From positions 1-64,000 of the forward strand of contig CAOUJG010000004.1 in the NCBI GenBank assembly GCA_948537335.1: a stretch of 64,000 nucleotides of DNA. Direction: 5' to 3'. The position numbers were made by a program, and so were the translations under genes. Origin of the DNA: an uncultured Eubacteriales bacterium. Lineage in GTDB: Bacteria > Bacillota > Clostridia > Oscillospirales > Acutalibacteraceae. The notes beneath the pieces were generated by a model. That model saw only the letters and a list, made by a program, of their open reading frames with translations, was not told the DNA's origin and did no database searches. Shown here in pieces: positions 14,436-22,856 of the stretch. How positions within the stretch are numbered: position 1 is the stretch's first letter; every line of letters begins with the position of its first letter.

Positions 14436-15367
14436 AATTTTCCCGCCTTTATCGCTGTGAGTACCGCCACTCCGGCTGCATTGTCCGATGAAAACTCAGG
14501 TTCACAAAAAACTGCATCAAAGCACGAACTCAGCCTCCGCTTAATGATCGCGTTTGACATTACTCCACCCGCAAAAACTACCGGCATCTCGCCAAATTTT
14601 CTCAAAAGCTCTCTGCACATTGCCTCCAGCGCGGCGCTCACATACTCTATGCAAAATCTCGCAACCTTCTCGTCCTTCTGCTGCTCTAGCTTCATCCTTG
14701 CACACAGGTTCTCAACTCCCGACAGGCAGCAGTCCGCGCCCTTTAGCGTTGGCTTCACCTTAACGGCTTCATCACAGCAAAGCGCCAACTTCTCAAGCTC
14801 GCCTCCGGCCGGAAAATCTAGCCCCAAGGCCACTCCAACCCTGTCAATAAGCTGCCCAGCAGTCAAGTCCAGCGTCTTTGCGACAATCTCCGTTTTAATC
14901 ACGTTAAGCTCGTCCGGCGCCACCAGCAAAGCCTCCGTCGTTCCGCCAGAAACATGAAACGCCAAAAATTTTCGCTTAAGTAAGTCGAGCCTCCCCGCAG
15001 AATAAAGCCCCGCCGCGATGTGCCCAGCTTGGTGTGAAAATTCATAACACGGCACATTCAAAAGCTGCGCTATCATTCGGCCAAAGGAAGCTCCCACCGT
15101 AAAACACGGCATGTAGGAGCCATTTTCGTCTCGCGGCCTTGCCGAAACTCCCACTGCATCTGGCATCTCCGACAGGCCATTAACAACCTCTCCAAATACG
15201 TCCGGCAGTCTGTTCACGTGATGAAACACCGCGTCGTTTTGCCGCAGTCCGATTTCGCCGCTCTTTACTGGCAGCAGCTTTTTCGCCTGTTTCAACGTCC
15301 CATCCGAGGCACAAATCGCAACAGACGTCGTATAGTTGCTCGTGTCTAACCCCAAAAAACTAGCCAT
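14432..15367 (-). CDS. TsaD/Kae1-like ASKHA protein (paralogue in nusB-xseA operon)
   Basis: A 311-residue member of the Gcp/Kae1/TsaD (peptidase M22-labelled) family. It begins F-L-G-L-D-T-S-N-Y-T-T-S, has an H-Q-A-G-H metal-binding motif (H-x-x-x-H) and F-H-V-S-G-G-T-T-E, and ends with F-A-G-G-V-M-S-N and S-S-D-N-A-A-G. True TsaD works with TsaB and TsaE in tRNA t6A modification; clostridial genomes commonly carry this second, shorter copy between nusB and xseA, whose task is unknown. As no tsaB or tsaE is nearby, this is probably the paralogue. It overlaps nusB by eight bases and xseA by four. Confidence 0.85.
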   Translation of the reverse strand: MASFLGLDTSNYTTSVAICASDGTLKQAKKLLPVKSGEIGLRQNDAVFHHVNRLPDVFGEVVNGLSEMPDAVGVSARPRDENGSYMPCFTVGASFGRMIAQLLNVPCYEFSHQAGHIAAGLYSAGRLDLLKRKFLAFHVSGGTTEALLVAPDELNVIKTEIVAKTLDLTAGQLIDRVGVALGLDFPAGGELEKLALCCDEAVKVKPTLKGADCCLSGVENLCARMKLEQQKDEKVARFCIEYVSAALEAMCRELLRKFGEMPVVFAGGVMSNAIIKRRLSSCFDAVFCEPEFSSDNAAGVAVLTAIKAGKL

Positions 15368-15776
15368 TTTTCTGCTCCAACTCTTTGTTTATGCCTCCCA
15401 GAATCCCATTTATAAAGGCCGGTTCTTTCTCGGCTCCATATTTTTTCGAGAGTTCCACCGCTTCGTTTATCGCAACATTTGTAGGAATGTCCGCCCGATG
15501 CAACAGCTCGTACACCGAAAGCCTCAATATTGCCAGCGCGACCTTCGAAAGCCTATTTTTGCCCCATTTTAGCGAGAATTTCTCAATAAGCCCGTCTATT
15601 TCGGCAAGATTCCCCAAGATTCCCTCAAAGTAGCTCACAACAAAGTCGTTAAAGTCGCCCGGCAAGCGCTCCTCCACCAGAACCTTAGTCTCCCTAAGCT
15701 CGTCCAAAGAGTATCCGGTAAAATTATTTTCAAAGAGTAGCAAAAAGACCAACTCTCGCTGTTCATGTCTGTTCAT
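15360..15776 (-). CDS. nusB: Transcription antitermination factor NusB
   Basis: A 138-residue all-helical protein that binds boxA RNA with NusE and supports rRNA antitermination. It begins R-H-E-Q-R-E-L-V-F-L-L-L-F and carries the conserved late segment A-I-L-R-L-S-V-Y-E-L, then D-I-P-T-N-V-A-I-N-E-A-V-E-L-S-K-K-Y. It is the first gene of the nusB-nadK operon; a terminator separates it from spoIIIAH upstream. The usual clostridial upstream neighbour, an Asp23-type protein, is absent. Confidence 0.95.
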   Translation of the reverse strand: MNRHEQRELVFLLLFENNFTGYSLDELRETKVLVEERLPGDFNDFVVSYFEGILGNLAEIDGLIEKFSLKWGKNRLSKVALAILRLSVYELLHRADIPTNVAINEAVELSKKYGAEKEPAFINGILGGINKELEQKNG

Positions 15777-15794
15777 TAACCTTCAAAGCCCTCC

Positions 15795-15833
15795 AAAAAG
15801 CCAAAAGCCCCTTACTAAAAACAAGTAAAGGGC
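15795..15833 (-). terminator. Terminator of the spoIIIA operon
   Basis: On the minus strand GCCCTTTACT and AGTAAGGGGC form a ten-base stem with one mismatch, followed by TTTTGGCTTTTT. It lies between the end of spoIIIAH and the start of nusB, separating the sporulation operon from the housekeeping one. Confidence 0.7.
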
Positions 15834-15922
15834 CGCGTTTCGCCAAGTATCATATCATTCAAAGTTCAATTACTGTTTTTAACGTCACCTACATTATACC
15901 ACAGTGCGAGAATTTTTCAAGC

Positions 15923-16510
15923 CTATTTTGCTTCCACGATCTTTATTTTATCCGGGGCGATGCCGCCTTGGCCGGCCACGATATCCTTTATCACCACGGC
16001 CAGGTTCTCGTTTAGAGCTTCTGTTCCGCCCACCACAACGCTGCATTCGTCGTTTTGAATGAACGCCAGGCAGTCTGCAACGCCTTTTGCTTTTATCAAG
16101 TTCTCTATGTTTGACTCTTTTTCTATGTTCTTGGCTATTTCTGCCGCCTGCTTTACCGACTCGGCCTTTGCTTGCTCCGAAGATTTTGCGTTCTCTAACG
16201 TTTCTTTTATCACCTCAGTCGCCTCTTCTCTTGCCTTTTGCCGTTCGCTTTTCGCTTTAGAAAAATACTCCGAAGAACTTTTGGGTTTATCTTTATTCTC
16301 CTTGTCGTTGCCTTCCTTGTTCTCTTCGCTATTCTCCGGCGTTGGGGTGTTGTTCACAAACTGCGCTTCACCCAACTCCTTTGTCGAGATTATCGAATTA
16401 TCATCGCTCAAGCCTTGGTCCGAAGAAAGCTGCCAGTTAAGATATACCGCCGTGCCCAAAGCTATCACTAATGCCGCTAGGATTATTTGTTTTTTTCCAA
16501 AACCCATCAT
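15923..16510 (-). CDS. spoIIIAH: Stage III sporulation protein AH
   Basis: Mother-cell membrane protein whose extracellular domain docks with forespore SpoIIQ (or an analogue) to form the channel of the feeding tube. The 195-residue product has a TM helix at about residues 8-26 (I-I-L-A-A-L-V-I-A-L-G-T-A-V), a long charged linker rich in Glu/Lys/Asn, and a C-terminal YscJ/FliF-like ring-building domain (G-V-A-D-C-L-A-F-I-Q-N-D-E-C-S-V-V-V near 140-160). The ATG at 16510 follows AGGAGG; longer frames upstream are not supported. Confidence 0.92.
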   Translation of the reverse strand: MMGFGKKQIILAALVIALGTAVYLNWQLSSDQGLSDDNSIISTKELGEAQFVNNTPTPENSEENKEGNDKENKDKPKSSSEYFSKAKSERQKAREEATEVIKETLENAKSSEQAKAESVKQAAEIAKNIEKESNIENLIKAKGVADCLAFIQNDECSVVVGGTEALNENLAVVIKDIVAGQGGIAPDKIKIVEAK

Positions 16511-16536
16511 ATTTTTCCTCCTAAAATTTTGATTGT

Positions 16537-17106
16537 TTACTTTGTCACATAAACTTTTTTTGATGTAATATTTAATGCGGTTTTTACTGCATCTGTTATT
16601 TTTTGCTGCACTTCTGGCTGATTTCCGCCTTCGCACACCACCACTACGCCTTTTATCGTCGGCTGTATTTGTGTTACCGATAGCGCTCGCTCTGTTCCGT
16701 CGGCATCTTTTATTGTTATGTATTTTTTCTCACAATCGTCACTCTCCCTTTTTTTGCTCGTTTGACCGTCGGTTGTTTTGTCTTCTGTTGCCTCTTTGTT
16801 CTTTTTTTCCTCTGTTGCATAGACGGTCTCTTCGGTGCTCTCTAGCGTTACCAAAACCTTTGTATTGCCGGCTCCCTTTATGCTCGAGATCATCTCTTTT
16901 AAACTGCCTTCTAGCTTGCTCACATACTGCTGAGTACTATTTTGCTGTGCTGATTCTGATTTTTCTCTTTTTTTGCCGCTACTTTTTAAATGTCCCGAAA
17001 AAAATATTAATGCAATCCCCAAAACTCCCGCTATTACTATTATTTTTCTGAATTTATCTTTAAGCAAAAATTCTTTTACTTTTTTACTTTTATCTTCCGC
17101 AATCAT
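16537..17106 (-). CDS. spoIIIAG: Stage III sporulation protein AG
   Basis: Forms a large ring in the mother-cell side of the feeding-tube complex. The 189-residue protein has an N-terminal cytoplasmic stub, a TM helix at about residues 22-40 (I-I-V-I-A-G-V-L-G-I-A-L-I-F-F) and a ring-building domain interrupted by a Lys/Glu-rich insertion (T-E-E-K-K-N-K-E-A-T), as in the family (V-L-V-T-L-E-S-T-E-E before it, I-K-G-V-V-V-V-C-E-G-G after it). It lies seven bases from the end of spoIIIAF. Confidence 0.92.
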   Translation of the reverse strand: MIAEDKSKKVKEFLLKDKFRKIIVIAGVLGIALIFFSGHLKSSGKKREKSESAQQNSTQQYVSKLEGSLKEMISSIKGAGNTKVLVTLESTEETVYATEEKKNKEATEDKTTDGQTSKKRESDDCEKKYITIKDADGTERALSVTQIQPTIKGVVVVCEGGNQPEVQQKITDAVKTALNITSKKVYVTK

Positions 17107-17113
17107 TAAAATC

Positions 17114-17593
17114 CTAGTCACTCCCAACGACAACATCCGCTTTTAACTCTAGCCTTTTTTCTAGATCATTTTTTATCGCGTCCTTTTTGAGTTTATCACC
17201 TCTTGCCAAAAAAACTTCTACGTTTTTAATTGATATGCAATTATCCTTGCTTGTATCCATAATTATGTTAATTTTTTCTGGTTTAACACTCTTTGATTTC
17301 AAAATTTCTTTGATTGTCGCTTTTAAATTTTTTTGCACCATGCTTTTGGTCTGGTCGTTTATTGTTTCTTTTAGTTTACTCTTTTCTTTTACCGATGTTT
17401 CGGGCATTTTGGCGTTAAAATTAATTTTTGATAAACTACTCTTTAGCGGGACTACTAGGGCGCTTAGCATGAAGATCCCCAAGACTACCCGAAAAATTTT
17501 CTCCATGTTCCCCTTTGGGAACAATATTTCTATTATCGTGCACACCACCGAAGTCAGGCAGATCGTCGTTATCCAGACTTTTATCGCGTTCAA
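17114..17593 (-). CDS. spoIIIAF: Stage III sporulation protein AF
   Basis: A 159-residue protein with two TM helices at about residues 5-20 and 33-50 (V-V-L-G-I-F-M-L-S-A-L-V-V-P-L), then a soluble ring-building-like domain ending with the amphipathic V-E-V-F-L-A-R-G-D segment. A TTG start at 17593 is proposed: it overlaps the TGA of spoIIIAE (TTGA) and follows AGGTGGTGG, giving translational coupling; no ATG of suitable position exists closer to the family start. Assembly partner of the SpoIIIA complex. Confidence 0.88.
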   Translation of the reverse strand: MNAIKVWITTICLTSVVCTIIEILFPKGNMEKIFRVVLGIFMLSALVVPLKSSLSKINFNAKMPETSVKEKSKLKETINDQTKSMVQKNLKATIKEILKSKSVKPEKINIIMDTSKDNCISIKNVEVFLARGDKLKKDAIKNDLEKRLELKADVVVGSD

Positions 17594-18762
17594 CTGCCAC
17601 CACCACCTATGCTCAAAACCAGCACTGTCGAGATTATCAATATTGTCATGATGCACAAAACCACCGCCATTAGCGTACTCAAGACTTTGCCGATGTTCTT
17701 TAACAGCGTTGAGACATTTGGCAGCTCGAAGATATCTCCCGCCACGGCGCAGATGTTAATCGCAAACGACCACGCAATGCACTCTACGACTGCCGGCAGA
17801 AAAATGAATCCCACCGCTATGATGAAAAACGCTCCGATCCCCGATTTTAAAATTTTGACGCAGCCCTGCACTGTTAAAAATGCGTCTCCCAGCGCGCTGC
17901 CGACTATTGGGACAAAGCTGCTCAGCACAAACTTCATGGTCTTGCTGTTTACGCTGTCTGCCGCGGCCCCTATTATGCTTTTTGTCGTCAGGATGCCCGA
18001 GAATATCGTCATGGTAAAGCCCAGCACCCATTTTGTGACCTTTGAAAACAGCCCGCACAGCCCAGAAAAGTTGAATCTTGGCGAAATGGCGCAAACTACG
18101 CTGACGGTTAAAAACATGTTCAGCAGCGGGACTAAAAAGTTGGCAGAGAGCTGCGTGATGACGTCGCCCAGGGTTACCATCAAAGAGCTGAACGCGACCG
18201 ACGAGATCGCTTGGCCCGAGGCCACCATAACTCCCACCATTATCGGTATGTAGCAAAATAGAAATCCCGCTCCGCCCTTTATTATTGCGGCAACTCGTCC
18301 AATGAATCCCACGATTGGCGTCACTATTATCATACAGACGCACAGGGTGCTCACGACACCCAGTGTTGCGGACAAAGATTTTTCTCCTATGGAAATTTTG
18401 AGTGCGGTTAAAATCGCGTTTAAAAGCGTTACCGCTAAGATCATGCTAATTGCCCTCAGCGGCGCTGGGAGGCTCTTTTTGGCTGTTGCTAAAACGTTCT
18501 CTAGCACCGCTTCTGGCTTTATATCTATGATTTTGTTAAAGTCCGCTCCGTTTACGCCCATTCCTTCGAGCGATTTCTTGGCCTCCCCGGGTAGCTCTTC
18601 AAACAGCCTTTCCGCTCCACTATTATCGTACTGCTCCTTGTAGACCTCCTGATTATAGGCGCCATCTGCATTCTCCGCCTCTGCTGCCGCCGGAATGCCC
18701 TCTAGCACGCTCAAAAACAGCATAAATCCCCAAAATATCTTCTTTCCGTTCACTTTAACCAC
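17590..18762 (-). CDS. spoIIIAE: Stage III sporulation protein AE
   Basis: Polytopic membrane protein of 390 residues, the largest SpoIIIA subunit and a probable channel or export component. A signal peptide (residues 1-28, cut near A-A-A-E-A) precedes a soluble segment and then about eight hydrophobic helices (for example I-S-M-I-L-A-V-T-L-L-N-A-I-L and S-V-V-C-A-I-S). Gene order and length match the family. The start overlaps spoIIIAD by eight bases; the stop overlaps the TTG start of spoIIIAF. Confidence 0.94.
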   Translation of the reverse strand: MVKVNGKKIFWGFMLFLSVLEGIPAAAEAENADGAYNQEVYKEQYDNSGAERLFEELPGEAKKSLEGMGVNGADFNKIIDIKPEAVLENVLATAKKSLPAPLRAISMILAVTLLNAILTALKISIGEKSLSATLGVVSTLCVCMIIVTPIVGFIGRVAAIIKGGAGFLFCYIPIMVGVMVASGQAISSVAFSSLMVTLGDVITQLSANFLVPLLNMFLTVSVVCAISPRFNFSGLCGLFSKVTKWVLGFTMTIFSGILTTKSIIGAAADSVNSKTMKFVLSSFVPIVGSALGDAFLTVQGCVKILKSGIGAFFIIAVGFIFLPAVVECIAWSFAINICAVAGDIFELPNVSTLLKNIGKVLSTLMAVVLCIMTILIISTVLVLSIGGGGS

Positions 18763-19144
18763 CCAAAAGACTCGTTACGATTTTTATGACTTGCTCAAAC
18801 AACGGCAGCGTCATGCCAATTATCAGCACTTTGCTCGCCAGCTCTATTTTTGAGGCTAGGGCCGTTTCGCCGGCGTCGTTGCAAGAGTCCGCTGCGAACT
18901 GCGCCAAAAAGCATATGCCAAGCGTCTTGAAGAGGATTTTGGCGTTATCGCTAGAAATTCCGCTAGTCGATATCAGCTCATTTATCTTCTGGATCGATGG
19001 CGTGAGCTCCGATAAAATCGTGCACAGTATGAAGACGCCCGCCATTACGCTCACGAAGATGGAGTACTCTGGATTGTACTTTTTTATCATCACCGATACG
19101 GCCGTGGCTATCAGCGATATCGCGATTAGGCCTGCTATGTTCAT
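18755..19144 (-). CDS. spoIIIAD: Stage III sporulation protein AD
   Basis: A 129-residue integral membrane protein with four hydrophobic segments (A-G-L-I-A-I-S-L-I-A-T-A-V-S-V at the N-terminus; a last one near 100-125 L-I-I-G-M-T-L-P-L-F). SpoIIIAC and AD are homologous and form part of the membrane platform of the feeding tube. It lies three bases from spoIIIAC and overlaps spoIIIAE. Confidence 0.94.
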   Translation of the reverse strand: MNIAGLIAISLIATAVSVMIKKYNPEYSIFVSVMAGVFILCTILSELTPSIQKINELISTSGISSDNAKILFKTLGICFLAQFAADSCNDAGETALASKIELASKVLIIGMTLPLFEQVIKIVTSLLGG

Positions 19145-19147
19145 TGG

Positions 19148-19345
19148 CTACAGCCCAAAAATCGACTTTATTGTGCGAAAAAGCACATCTATTTCTTTTA
19201 CCACCATCATCAGAACCACTATGAGCCCCGCTAGAGTCGTCATCATGGCTTGTTCCTCTCTGCCCGACCGGATCAGCACTTGGTTTAGCACCGCCACGAT
19301 TATCCCTATTGCCGCTATTTTGAAGATTAAATCTATGTCCATCAT
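19148..19345 (-). CDS. spoIIIAC: Stage III sporulation protein AC
   Basis: A 65-residue protein with two TM helices (D-L-I-F-K-I-A-A-I-G-I-I-V-A-V-L and M-T-T-L-A-G-L-I-V-V-L-M-M) and a conserved basic loop with S-G-R-E-E-Q-A. Length and sequence fit the SpoIIIAC family. It follows spoIIIAB after about 60 bases. Confidence 0.94.
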   Translation of the reverse strand: MMDIDLIFKIAAIGIIVAVLNQVLIRSGREEQAMMTTLAGLIVVLMMVVKEIDVLFRTIKSIFGL

Positions 19346-19408
19346 TGCTTTTGCGCTTCCTCCGCTTCTAACTTTGTGGTTTTGCCGGTGTTTTTGTACT
19401 GTTATTTT

Positions 19409-19921
19409 CTATAATAGAATTATCGCGATGCTTATCCCTGCCGATGCGCCCAGCATTAAATAGAGTTTGCTCTTTTTTTCTTTCTCCTCTTTTGCAACTT
19501 CTAGCACCGCTCCAACGAGCTTTTGGTTAAGCTCACACAGCGAGATTTGCCCTCTAACGTCCGTAGTACCAAGCTCCTTACCAAATTTGCTTATCAGCTC
19601 TTTTTCTGGTTTTCGCAATCCATACGCGTCTGCCAAGCTCTCTGCCGCGTCTTGCCACGCTTCTACAAAGCCCTCTTCTGACTTTAAATTTTCCTTTACC
19701 TGGCTCAAAAAGCCCGAAATCTCGCCCTTTGTGTCGCTATAATTATTTATAATTTCGCTCAAAACCCGCTGTGTATAGCGGATTTCTGTGTTTATGTAGC
19801 TTACAAACTGCAGGTATTGCTGCAAAAATCTTACTCGCAGGCCGAGTTTACGCGATGTCGCATACCCCAGCGCTGTTGACGACGCTATTAACAAGAGCGA
19901 ACCTATCAGTTTTATCAACAT
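19409..19921 (-). CDS. spoIIIAB: Stage III sporulation protein AB
   Basis: A 170-residue protein anchored at both ends: an N-terminal helix (I-K-L-I-G-S-L-L-L-I-A-S-S-T-A-L-G) and a C-terminal one (L-M-L-G-A-S-A-G-I-S-I-A-I-I-L-L), with a cytoplasmic helical bundle between, as in T2SS-GspF-like SpoIIIAB. It is thought to recruit the ATPase SpoIIIAA. ATG 19921 is chosen over a GTG two codons earlier. The reading frame overlaps spoIIIAA by 74 bases, longer than the usual few. Confidence 0.92.
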   Translation of the reverse strand: MLIKLIGSLLLIASSTALGYATSRKLGLRVRFLQQYLQFVSYINTEIRYTQRVLSEIINNYSDTKGEISGFLSQVKENLKSEEGFVEAWQDAAESLADAYGLRKPEKELISKFGKELGTTDVRGQISLCELNQKLVGAVLEVAKEEKEKKSKLYLMLGASAGISIAIILL

Positions 19922-20837
19922 TTGCACCCACTTTGTATATCTGCGATATGACTCCTGGCTTGGTTCGGCCCCACATCATGGCCAAAACATCGAACGCTTC
20001 GGTATTCAGGATGTCCATGCAGTGCTTCCTTCTAGAAAAATCATCAATGCTGCCCGCGTGCACGCTAACTATCAGCTTAACGCCGGCGTGCACAGCTTGT
20101 CTTATTGCCTGGATGTCCCTCTCTGTGCCTATTTCGTCGCAGACTATAACATTCGGCGAGAGCGTCCGGATGGCTTGCGTTAGACCTTCGGCCTTGGGAT
20201 AGCCATTTAAAATGTCGCAGAACCCCAGGTCGTTTTGCGCCAGGCCCGCATATGTGCCCGAAAACTCGTTGCGCTCGTCTATTACACTGACTTTTTCTCC
20301 TAGCAGCGAGAGTTTTCTTGCAAGTTCTCTTAAGATGGTCGTTTTGCCGCTCGCCGGGATGCCTGCCAGGATTATCCCGTTAAATTTATTGTTTATGCTC
20401 AACAGCAGCTCGTCTGCAGAATTCCTCATCTGCCGCGCGATTCTCACGCTTAGGGTCGAGATGTCCCGCACATTCACAATCTTCTCGTCCTCCATTACCG
20501 CCGTGCCGCACAGCCCCACTCTATGTCCACCTTTTAGCGTCAAAAAGCCGTTCTTTATCTCGTTTGTGTAGCTATAAACTGAGTCCTTGCACATCGTCTT
20601 TAGGCTCTCTTCTAGCTCTCTTTGCGACGCTATTTTTAGCGGCAAATTCAAATTTCGCGTTAGTTTGCCGTCTTTTCGCAAAAATAAGTAGTCGTTTGTG
20701 CACATAAAAATCACTGGCTTTTCCGTTCTTATGCAGATTTCCCTCACGTTTTTTTGAATCTCTTCCGGTACCTCTTTCAAAATCATGTACAAGCTGCCGC
20801 TCAGCGCCTTTATCGCTTGATTATATTTCTCATCCAT
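19848..20837 (-). CDS. spoIIIAA: Stage III sporulation protein AA, secretion-type ATPase
   Basis: Cytoplasmic ATPase related to type II and type IV secretion motors; energises the feeding tube from the mother cell. The 329-residue product has Walker A G-I-P-A-S-G-K-T-T-I-L near residue 157-167 and a Walker B-like V-I-V-C-D-E-I-G near 220, with the conserved S-V-H-A-G motif nearby. Its start has AAGGAGG ahead. On the upstream strand CATATTAT resembles the -10 box of SigE-dependent promoters (CATACANT), but no good matching -35 was seen. Confidence 0.95.
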   Translation of the reverse strand: MDEKYNQAIKALSGSLYMILKEVPEEIQKNVREICIRTEKPVIFMCTNDYLFLRKDGKLTRNLNLPLKIASQRELEESLKTMCKDSVYSYTNEIKNGFLTLKGGHRVGLCGTAVMEDEKIVNVRDISTLSVRIARQMRNSADELLLSINNKFNGIILAGIPASGKTTILRELARKLSLLGEKVSVIDERNEFSGTYAGLAQNDLGFCDILNGYPKAEGLTQAIRTLSPNVIVCDEIGTERDIQAIRQAVHAGVKLIVSVHAGSIDDFSRRKHCMDILNTEAFDVLAMMWGRTKPGVISQIYKVGANVDKTDRFALVNSVVNSAGVCDIA

Positions 20838-20918
20838 GGCTTTGTCCTCCTTGCTTTTATAATATGGACAACGCCCCCCGTTTAGAACTTCAAACCAATT
20901 TTTATTGCAATTTTAGAA

Positions 20919-20953
20919 ATAAAAAAATAAGGCCAGCACCTAAAATGCTAGCC
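20919..20953 (-). terminator. Terminator after acpP
   Basis: On the minus strand GGCTAGCA, a TTTTAGG loop and TGCTGGCC form an eight-pair stem followed by TTATTTTTTTATTT. It separates acpP from spoIIIAA. Confidence 0.8.
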
Positions 20954-21012
20954 CTTTGCCTATTTTGCAGTTTTTAAATTTTAAAGTTTAATCTCTGTGC
21001 CTTCTGCGTGAC

Positions 21013-21243
21013 CTATTGTTTGTTCGCTTTTATATAATTTACCAGTTCGCCCACGGTTCGTATGTTTTCTATTTCTTCGTCGGGGACTTCGATCTCGAAC
21101 TCATCTTCTATCGACATCAAAATGTCCACCACGTCCAAAGAGTCCGCGCCCAAATCCTCGGCGATGTTCGTGTTAAGCGTTATGCTATCTTCGTCCACCG
21201 AAAACTGCTCGCTCAAAATTTTTTTTACTTTCTCCAAAACCAT
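21013..21243 (-). CDS. acpP: Acyl carrier protein
   Basis: Small acidic four-helix carrier (76 residues) that holds fatty-acid intermediates as thioesters on 4'-phosphopantetheine. The attachment motif is G-A-D-S-L-D-V-V near residue 35; acidic helix II (D-I-L-M-S-I-E-D-E-F) binds the fatty-acid enzymes. ATG 21243 is chosen from AGGAGAA seven bases upstream; another ATG lies two codons earlier. It is a monocistronic unit with its own terminator; no fab genes are adjacent. Confidence 0.95.
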   Translation of the reverse strand: MVLEKVKKILSEQFSVDEDSITLNTNIAEDLGADSLDVVDILMSIEDEFEIEVPDEEIENIRTVGELVNYIKANKQ

Positions 21244-21289
21244 GACCATTTCTCCTCGTTAAATTTTTTAGAATCATAATAATTTATGT

Positions 21290-21325
21290 TTTGCCCCTCG
21301 GATTTGCCATTAATCTCCAGGGGCT
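21290..21325. other. GCCCCT/AGGGGC inverted repeat in acpP-aroE intergenic region
   Basis: Six-base perfect arms (GCCCCT and AGGGGC) about 20 bases apart lie in the 235-base divergent region, within the 5' leader of acpP on the minus strand. It could be an RNA hairpin or an operator; a FapR-like site was not recognised. Confidence 0.3.
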
Positions 21326-21419
21326 GATTGACAAAATATTTTTTATGCGATATCCTCTAAAATAACATTTTTGAATGTCCGCGCGCCCCCATTACCAATG
21401 GTATTCGGAATTATTTGGT

Positions 21420-21448
21420 TTGTCAATAATTAAACTAAAATTTATCAT
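21420..21448 (+). promoter_or_regulatory. SigA-type promoter of aroE-aroK
   Basis: TTGTCA, a 17-base spacer and TATCAT, ending about 31 bases before the aroE ATG. A second possible set (TTGACA-17-TATCCT) lies about 90 bases upstream. Confidence 0.45.
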
Positions 21449-21478
21449 AATTTTTTGGTACATCGAGGTAAACTTAGT

Positions 21479-22315
21479 ATGAATCAGCATTTTGCCCTTT
21501 TGGGTCACCCTATTTCGCACTCTATTTCGCCTTTTATTCATCGTCGACTGTTTGAGATCGCCAAGATTCCGGCCGAGTACGTGCTTTTAGACGTTTGCAA
21601 GCTCGATTTCTTGAGCGTTATCCCAACTCTGAGCAAGCTAAACGGCTACAATATAACGATTCCCTATAAACAGGCAATTATCCCGTTTGTTGGCCAACTT
21701 TGCGGCCAGGCCAAGATTTATTCGTGCATAAATACCGTCAAGAACAGTGGTGGCGCTTCTTTTGGCTACAACACCGATGCGCCCGGCTTTTTGCAGGCCC
21801 TGAAGTTTGAGAATCTGCCTCTTGCCGGCAATGTTACCATTTTGGGCTGTGGCGGAGTCGCGCGGATTTTTTGCTTTGAGGCCGTTTTTAGCGGTTGCAA
21901 TGTGACTTTGGCCGTGCGTGCGCAGAGTCTTGACCGCGCTAAAGCCCTTGCCAACGAGGTTGAGCGCGTTACCGGCAGCTCGGTGGCGATTACTCTTATC
22001 GATGAATTTTCCGAGAATACTGACATCCTGATAAACGCGACACCGGTTGGGATGTTCCCCCATGTTGATGAATCTCCCATTGCGGACGACGCTCTGGCTC
22101 ACTGCCGCGCCGTTTTTGACGCCGTCTATAATCCTCACGAGACTTTGCTGATTAAAAAGGCCAAAAGTAACGGTTTGCCGGCTGTTTCGGGCTTGTCTAT
22201 GCTGATTTTTCAGGCCGTTTTTGCCCACAAAATCTGGAACGATGTTGACTTTTCTGACGGCGATATCTCTCAGCTGCTTGCGGATTCTGGCGAATTTTTG
22301 AAGAGGTTTGGTTGA
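21479..22315 (+). CDS. aroE: Shikimate dehydrogenase
   Basis: Reduces 3-dehydroshikimate with NADPH in chorismate synthesis. The 278-residue protein shows L-L-G-H-P-I-S-H-S-I-S-P (substrate site), N-I-T-I-P-Y-K (catalytic Lys), Y-N-T-D-A-P-G-F (catalytic Asp) and the dinucleotide loop G-C-G-G-V-A-R. The ATG at 21479 is preferred over a TTG eight codons upstream because GAGGT lies nine bases ahead. The stop overlaps the possible TTG start of aroK. Confidence 0.95.
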   Translation: MNQHFALLGHPISHSISPFIHRRLFEIAKIPAEYVLLDVCKLDFLSVIPTLSKLNGYNITIPYKQAIIPFVGQLCGQAKIYSCINTVKNSGGASFGYNTDAPGFLQALKFENLPLAGNVTILGCGGVARIFCFEAVFSGCNVTLAVRAQSLDRAKALANEVERVTGSSVAITLIDEFSENTDILINATPVGMFPHVDESPIADDALAHCRAVFDAVYNPHETLLIKKAKSNGLPAVSGLSMLIFQAVFAHKIWNDVDFSDGDISQLLADSGEFLKRFG

Positions 22316-22854
22316 ATTTTATGGATACGAAAAAAAACGCAAATTTTCATTTTAATATAGTCCTGTGCGGCTTTATGGGCTGTGGCAAAACTACCGTCGG
22401 GCGTCAACTTGCCTTGCAGACGGGGCTGCGGCTCATTGATATCGACAGCTGCATCGAGACCGCGGTTGGCCTTAGCGTTAGTCAGATATTTGCGACTTAC
22501 GGCGAGGCACACTTTAGGGCACTCGAAAAAAGCTGCATCAAAAAGGCAACTGCGCAAACTTCGGTTATAATTTCCCCCGGCGGTGGCTCCATCTTGGACA
22601 TCGAAAATATCGTTAACTTTAAAAAAGGCGGAAAAATATTTTTTCTGGACGCCCCAATAGACGCGATAATTGCTCGTCTAGGCACAAATAATGCCGCCAA
22701 AAGACCTTTGGTCACCGGCAAAAATTCTATTTATGAACTGTTTTTTTTGCGAAAAGAAAAATATCTGCAAGCTGCGGATTTCATAATCGGCACCAATAAA
22801 AGCGTTTCCGCTATTTGTGACGAAATTCTTGAGGTTACAAAGAGCGAAACTTAA
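22312..22854 (+). CDS. aroK: Shikimate kinase
   Basis: Phosphorylates shikimate at O3. A 180-residue P-loop kinase with Walker A G-F-M-G-C-G-K-T-T-V-G near residue 20-30, the D-I-D motif (L-I-D-I-D-S), S-P-G-G-G-S for shikimate binding and a lid R-P-L. Two starts are possible: TTG 22312, which overlaps the aroE stop (TTGA) and is well spaced from AGAGG, or ATG 22321. Directly downstream of aroE, so the two form a small aromatic amino-acid operon. Confidence 0.93.
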   Translation: MNFMDTKKNANFHFNIVLCGFMGCGKTTVGRQLALQTGLRLIDIDSCIETAVGLSVSQIFATYGEAHFRALEKSCIKKATAQTSVIISPGGGSILDIENIVNFKKGGKIFFLDAPIDAIIARLGTNNAAKRPLVTGKNSIYELFFLRKEKYLQAADFIIGTNKSVSAICDEILEVTKSET

Positions 22855-22856
22855 CA

